Shown here piece by piece: positions 6,470 to 9,525 of a stretch of DNA of 9,525 nucleotides. The first letter of the stretch is position 1; each line of letters opens with the position of its first letter. A program made the translations under genes and the position numbers. This stretch comes from Desulfobulbaceae bacterium (GTDB lineage Bacteria > Desulfobacterota > Desulfobulbia > Desulfobulbales > UBA5123): positions 1 to 9,525 of the forward strand of contig JAOUHH010000091.1 of the NCBI GenBank assembly GCA_029865195.1. Reading direction: 5' to 3'. The notes under the pieces were generated by a model. That model had not been told where the DNA came from. It did not search any database and was given only the letters and a program-made list of their open reading frames with translations.

Positions 6470-6781
6470 TCACTTGCCGATGGGTTTTGCGTGTCCGGAA
6501 AGTTGTTGGTAGAGAACCTCGCCCAGCCCCATGCCTTTCCCGCGTGCCATTTCCTGGCTCAACTCGTCGTCCTGCATGGACTGATACATCTTGTTCGCAT
6601 AGCTGTCGTTGTCCAGGAGGCCGCTCTTGGGAACGCTCTTGCGCATGGCGTCGAGCATCTGTTTCAGCATGATGGCCTCGAAATCGTGGCAGGCCTTGCG
6701 CAGTTCCCGCTCCTTAGATTTATCGGTCGCCGGTGCTGTTTTCTTGAGGGTAATCGGCATCTGTTGGGAGATGGTCGTCAT
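6470..6781 (-). CDS. flgJ: FlgJ-type rod-binding protein, no muramidase domain
   Basis: The product is 103 aa and corresponds to the N-terminal rod-binding or rod-cap half of FlgJ, which assists distal rod assembly in the periplasm. Visible motifs are ACHDFEAIMLKQMLDAMRKSVP (residues 30-51) and the helix YANKMYQSMQDDELSQEMA (61-79), followed by GMGLGEVLYQQL. The C-terminal glucosaminidase domain of enterobacterial FlgJ is absent, as is common outside gamma- and betaproteobacteria. A separate hydrolase must then open the peptidoglycan, and none is encoded here. A GTG at 6790 could also start the frame, but it lies inside the AGGTGG ribosome binding site of ATG 6781 (spacing 5), so the ATG is preferred. 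The gap to the flgI stop is 9 nt. Confidence 0.93.
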   Translation of the reverse strand: MTTISQQMPITLKKTAPATDKSKERELRKACHDFEAIMLKQMLDAMRKSVPKSGLLDNDSYANKMYQSMQDDELSQEMARGKGMGLGEVLYQQLSGHAKPIGK

Positions 6782-6790
6782 TTTGTCCAC

Positions 6791-7831
6791 CTAGATGATT
6801 TCAAGTTCCGCCTGCAGGGCGCCCGATGCCTTCATTGACTGGAAGATGGCGCTCAGGTCCTTCGGGGTTGCACCGATGGCGTTGAGTGCGCGGACGACAT
6901 CACCCAGGGTCGCGCCCTGTTTCAGGGTGACCACTCGATCGCCCTGGACGCCGTCGGTGGAGGCCATGGACTCCGGCGTGATCTGCAGACTCAGGCCGCC
7001 GTGGGAGATGGCCAGCCGGTTGATGGTAATGTTTTCGCCCATGACCACGGTGCCGTTGCGTTCGTTGAGGATAACCTTCGCCCGGGTGTCCGGGGCGATT
7101 TCGAGATTCTCAAGAGAGGCGATGAAGCTGATCGTGTTCGCCCGGTATTTCTCGGGCACGGCGACGTTCAGGGTGGCGCCGTCCTGCGCCGCGGCGAAGT
7201 TGTCGCCGAAGAAGGTGTTGATCGCCGTCGCCATTCTGGTAACGGTGGTGAAGTCGGGTTTGTTGAGGCTGACGGCGAGGGATTCCTTGCTGGTCAGGTC
7301 GACCGGAACCTCCTGCTCAACGGTGGCGCCGTTGGGGATGCGGGCCACGGTCAGGTGCTGGGTGGTGTCGGTGCCGATGCTGATCTGCCCTTGCGCCATG
7401 GCGTAAATCTTGCCGTCGAGCCCTTTCAGCGGTGTGGCGACCAGGGTGCCGCCCTTCAGGGAGGTGCTGTCGCCCATCGACGAGAGGGTGATGTCGATGG
7501 TCTGCCCTGTTTTGGCGAAAGGCGGCAGCTGGGCGGTGATCATGACGCTGGCGACGTTCTTGACCGCGATGTTCTTGCTGTTGACCTGGACCCCCATGTG
7601 CTCCATGAGGTTGGCCAGGGTCTGAGTGGTGAAGCCGGCCTTGTTGCCGTCGCCGGTGCCGTCGAGGCCGACCACCAGGCCGTAGCCGATGATCTGGTTG
7701 CTGCGGACGCCCTTGATGGAAGCGAGATCCTTGATCCGGGCGCCGCTTGCTTCGGTGGTCAGCCCGATCATGGTCAGCAGGAGGGCGATGAGCAGCCGGT
7801 TGGTGGTGGTGAAGGTCTTGTTGGTCCGCAT
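6791..7831 (-). CDS. flgI: FlgI, flagellar P-ring protein precursor
   Basis: FlgI forms the periplasmic P-ring around the distal rod, a bushing in the peptidoglycan layer. From ATG 7831 the product is 346 aa, near the usual 345-370. The signal peptide is about residues 1-30: basic start MRTNKTF, hydrophobic LLIALLLTMIGL, and likely cleavage after ASG. The mature protein opens ARIKDLASIKGVRSNQIIGYGLVVGLDG, the hallmark of FlgI, and has GTVVMGENITINRLAISHGGL and VVRALNAIGATPKDL towards the C-terminus. Upstream in-frame ATGs (7873, 7855) lack a ribosome binding site, whereas AGGA is 8 nt before 7831; the predicted sigma-54 transcription start near 7882 would leave 7873 almost leaderless. It is the first gene of its inferred transcript and is 9 nt from flgJ. 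Confidence 0.96.
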   Translation of the reverse strand: MRTNKTFTTTNRLLIALLLTMIGLTTEASGARIKDLASIKGVRSNQIIGYGLVVGLDGTGDGNKAGFTTQTLANLMEHMGVQVNSKNIAVKNVASVMITAQLPPFAKTGQTIDITLSSMGDSTSLKGGTLVATPLKGLDGKIYAMAQGQISIGTDTTQHLTVARIPNGATVEQEVPVDLTSKESLAVSLNKPDFTTVTRMATAINTFFGDNFAAAQDGATLNVAVPEKYRANTISFIASLENLEIAPDTRAKVILNERNGTVVMGENITINRLAISHGGLSLQITPESMASTDGVQGDRVVTLKQGATLGDVVRALNAIGATPKDLSAIFQSMKASGALQAELEII

Positions 7832-7891
7832 GGCGTTGGTCCTGTTTTCAGTCATGGTTGGTTGAGGGTGCATGTCTGTTGCCGGGTTTTA

Positions 7892-7908
7892 ATGCAATCA
7901 TCGTGCCA
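7892..7908 (-). promoter_or_regulatory. Sigma-54 (RpoN) promoter upstream of flgI
   Basis: On the minus strand TGGCACGATGATTGCAT matches the -24/-12 consensus TGGCACG-N4-TTGCW at every defined position, with the required 10 nt between the GG and GC doublets. Transcription would start about 12 nt downstream, near 7882, leaving a leader of about 50 nt before the preferred flgI ATG. It lies in the 257-nt gap after the flgH terminator. Sigma-54 needs an enhancer-binding ATPase (FlrC or FlgR type in flagellar systems), which is not in the window. Confidence 0.88.
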
Positions 7909-8028
7909 TGGTGTGGCGGCCGGCGTGCCGCCGCTGTCGGCACGGGACGCCGGGCGGTTGGAGGGGAGGCGACGCGGGCGGATTCGGCCGCCCTGTGCAG
8001 GCAAAAAATTCCCAGTGGCGGCGGCAAT
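7909..8028 (-). other. Upstream region between flgH terminator and sigma-54 promoter
   Basis: This GC-rich stretch has no convincing coding frame. It contains a 7-bp inverted repeat (CGTGCCG 7944-7938 with CGGCACG 7930-7924, centred about 52 nt before the predicted start) and a short T tract at 8008-8003. Enhancer sites for sigma-54 activators usually lie 80-150 nt upstream or within the transcript, so the dyad is only a weak candidate. Confidence 0.3.
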
Positions 8029-8062
8029 AAAAAAAAGGCCGCGCGGTGGGCGCGGCCTTTTT
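8029..8062 (-). terminator. Strong intrinsic terminator downstream of flgH
   Basis: A perfect 13-bp inverted repeat (8062-8050 with 8044-8032, arm AAAAAGGCCGCGC on the minus strand) with a 5-nt loop ends in a run of eight T residues (8036-8029). It starts 26 nt after the flgH stop. The plus strand also shows five T residues, so it may act in both directions, but no plus-strand gene is nearby. Confidence 0.92.
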
Positions 8063-8088
8063 ACGTCAAGAATGTGACCGGGTGTCAA

Positions 8089-8799
8089 TTAAAACGGCCA
8101 GATCACGTCCAGGCCGCGGGCAAGCCAGCCCGGTTGCTGTTTGTCGCTGATGATGCCGGTGCCGCTGTACTCGATGCGGGCGTCGGCGATATAGGACGAA
8201 AGGATGGAGTTGTCCTGGGCGATATCGCGGGGGCGGACAAGGCCGGAGAGGATGATGTGCTGGGTCTCGTTGTTGAGACGCACCTCGCGAAAGCCGCGGA
8301 TGACCAGGTTGTTGTCCATGGTCACCTCAACCACCCGGGCGGAGATGGTGGCGGTCACTGAGCTGTCCCGCTTGGTCTCGCCGTCGCCCTCGAAATCGTT
8401 GGTGAGGCCGAGTTGCAGCGACTTGGAGGAGGGGGTGAAGTTCTTGTTGTTGGCGGCGAGCCATTTTTCAAAGCCGAACAGGGCGGTGGTGTCGGCGGTG
8501 ACGCTCGAGTTGCGGCCGGCCTTGGTCGAGGCCTTCTTGGAGCCGTTGGAGGTCTCGACGATTTTCACCAGGATGATGTCGCCCACGGCATGGGCGCGGC
8601 TGTCTGTATAGAGCCCCTGGTTGGAGGAGGCATTAAAGATCGTGCCTTCCGGGGTCGGGGCCAGCTGGCGAGGGGCGGCCGGCAGGTTATAGCGTTCCGG
8701 CAGCGCCGCGCTGGGTGCCGGCGGTTGGCTGGTGACGCAGCCGGTGAGCAGCATTGCCAGGGCAAGAGTCGCGAGGGTGCAGGTGGTATGTTTGCGCAT
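8089..8799 (-). CDS. flgH: FlgH, flagellar L-ring lipoprotein precursor
   Basis: FlgH forms the outer-membrane L-ring around the distal rod. The product is 236 aa, a normal length. Residues 1-21 are a lipoprotein signal peptide with basic start MRKH, a hydrophobic core and lipobox LTGC; the lipidated cysteine is C21. Family motifs follow: SNQGLYTDSRAHAVGDIILV (about 57-76), then TATISARVVEV, NNLVIRGFREVRLNNETQHI and LSGLVRPRDI, and a C-terminus ending in the typical W-P-F. ATG 8799 has a strong ribosome binding site (AAGGAG, 6-nt spacing). It follows flgA by 36 nt with no promoter or terminator visible between them, so the two are probably co-transcribed. A terminator comes straight after it, separating it from flgI. 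Confidence 0.97.
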   Translation of the reverse strand: MRKHTTCTLATLALAMLLTGCVTSQPPAPSAALPERYNLPAAPRQLAPTPEGTIFNASSNQGLYTDSRAHAVGDIILVKIVETSNGSKKASTKAGRNSSVTADTTALFGFEKWLAANNKNFTPSSKSLQLGLTNDFEGDGETKRDSSVTATISARVVEVTMDNNLVIRGFREVRLNNETQHIILSGLVRPRDIAQDNSILSSYIADARIEYSGTGIISDKQQPGWLARGLDVIWPF

Positions 8800-8835
8800 G
8801 GTCTTCTCCTTATGCCAATGTTTGGCTGTTGGTCT

Positions 8836-9522
8836 TCAGAATTCTGCCCGGACAACGCCGGCGTCGATCACCTTGGCGAGGATGTATTTGCGGCTCATCA
8901 GGTTTTTGACCCGGATGATGTCGCCACGACCGCCGGTTTTTTTGGCCTCGCCGGGTGCCGATGCCCGCAGGCCGGGGGTCTGGACGACGATGGTGACCAT
9001 ATCGCCCCGGTTGACCAGGGGCGGTTCGTCCAGGTGGGTTGTCCGCAGGATGTCGCCGGGCTGCAGGGCGGTGGTGAGGCGTTTGCCGATCGCCGCCGTC
9101 GGTTGCCGGACCAGATCGTCACCCAGGGTGGTGATGTCGCGCCGGAGCATCTTGATGTCCTTTGCCGTCAAGAGCTCGTGGCGACCGATCCGCCGGGTGG
9201 TGCAGGCGATCTCGCCGTACAGGTGCAGATCGCCGGTCATCCGGACCGTGGCGGCTTCCTTCCCGTCCACCAAGATCGCGATGGTGAGTGCCTTGCGCCC
9301 CAGATAGTTGGGGTGCGGCTGGTTGTTTGTCCGGTAGCCGATCGTGCCGTCGGGCAGCGTAAGGGTCGCGGGCTGGGCATTGAAATCGGCGACCACGAGC
9401 TGCTCTTTGGGCCACGGTGCATTCGCGCAGGTCAGCTCGCGGAATATCCCTTTCATCGCCGCCGTGGTCAGCACGGCGGCGGTCGTCATCCGTGCCTGGA
9501 GGAGGCAGGCGAGGATGAGCAT
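8836..9522 (-). CDS. flgA: FlgA, P-ring assembly chaperone (start probably at or beyond window edge)
   Basis: FlgA is a periplasmic chaperone for polymerisation of FlgI into the P-ring. At least 228 aa are visible. The segment from about residue 106 is a SAF domain (TRRIGRHELLTAKDIKMLRRDI), followed by the C-terminal FlgA domain with EPPLVNRGDMVTIVV, LRASAPGEA and IIRVKNLMSRKYILA. The N-terminal part includes APWP near 35, as in many FlgA proteins. The first ATG (9522) would give MLILACLLQARMTTAA, a hydrophobic segment without the usual leading basic residues, and the frame is open to the window edge. The true start may therefore be further upstream, with this segment as the body of the signal peptide. 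No ribosome binding site can be judged. Confidence 0.93.
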   Translation of the reverse strand: MLILACLLQARMTTAAVLTTAAMKGIFRELTCANAPWPKEQLVVADFNAQPATLTLPDGTIGYRTNNQPHPNYLGRKALTIAILVDGKEAATVRMTGDLHLYGEIACTTRRIGRHELLTAKDIKMLRRDITTLGDDLVRQPTAAIGKRLTTALQPGDILRTTHLDEPPLVNRGDMVTIVVQTPGLRASAPGEAKKTGGRGDIIRVKNLMSRKYILAKVIDAGVVRAEF

Positions 9523-9525
9523 GGC

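Noticed and set aside
6753..6760. GCCGATTA on the minus strand as a sigma-28 -10 element
   Set aside because: No TAAA-like -35 element lies 15 or 16 nt upstream, and the bases fit ordinary flgJ codons.
7832..7873. Longer FlgI beginning at ATG 7873 or 7855
   Set aside because: Neither ATG has a ribosome binding site, the added residues precede a complete signal peptide, and 7873 would sit about 9 nt from the predicted transcription start.
1..9525. CRISPR arrays, tRNA or rRNA genes, insertion sequences, or defence and secretion cargo
   Set aside because: I saw no regularly spaced direct repeats, cloverleaf sequences, transposase frames or terminal repeats. Nearly all the sequence is accounted for by intact flagellar genes.

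Overview
The window is part of a flagellar locus from a Gram-negative bacterium. P-ring and L-ring genes (flgI, flgH) require an outer membrane. The DNA is GC-rich. A muramidase-less FlgJ, csrA-fliW directly after flgK-flgL, and a near-perfect sigma-54 promoter together suggest Desulfobacterota or a related former deltaproteobacterial lineage. That placement is an inference from gene order, not a phylogenetic result.

Nearly everything is on the minus strand. Read in the direction of transcription, from the right edge leftwards, the order is flgA (P-ring chaperone, 5' end at the window edge), flgH (L-ring lipoprotein), a strong intrinsic terminator, a sigma-54 promoter, flgI (P-ring), flgJ (rod-binding protein), flgN (export chaperone), flgK and flgL (hook-filament junction proteins), csrA and fliW. 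The only plus-strand gene is the last 27 codons of flgM (anti-sigma-28) at the left edge. It converges on fliW and ends in its own terminator.

The genes make the outer rings of the basal body (FlgA, FlgH, FlgI), the distal rod or cap partner (FlgJ), the FlgK/FlgL junction with its chaperone FlgN, and two regulatory devices: the CsrA-FliW partner switch on translation and FlgM on sigma-28. Spacing from flgI to flgL is 2 to 11 nt, so these genes look translationally coupled. Longer gaps lie before flgI (257 nt), csrA (118 nt) and fliW (43 nt).

I found no wholly new system. The observations most worth checking are: the terminator plus sigma-54 promoter that split the ring genes into two transcription units; the greatly enlarged FlgK (951 aa) and FlgL (649 aa), with internal duplications and modules shared between them; flgM sitting outside the flgJ-flgN interval; and a structured, GGA-rich csrA leader overlapping the flgL stop codon.
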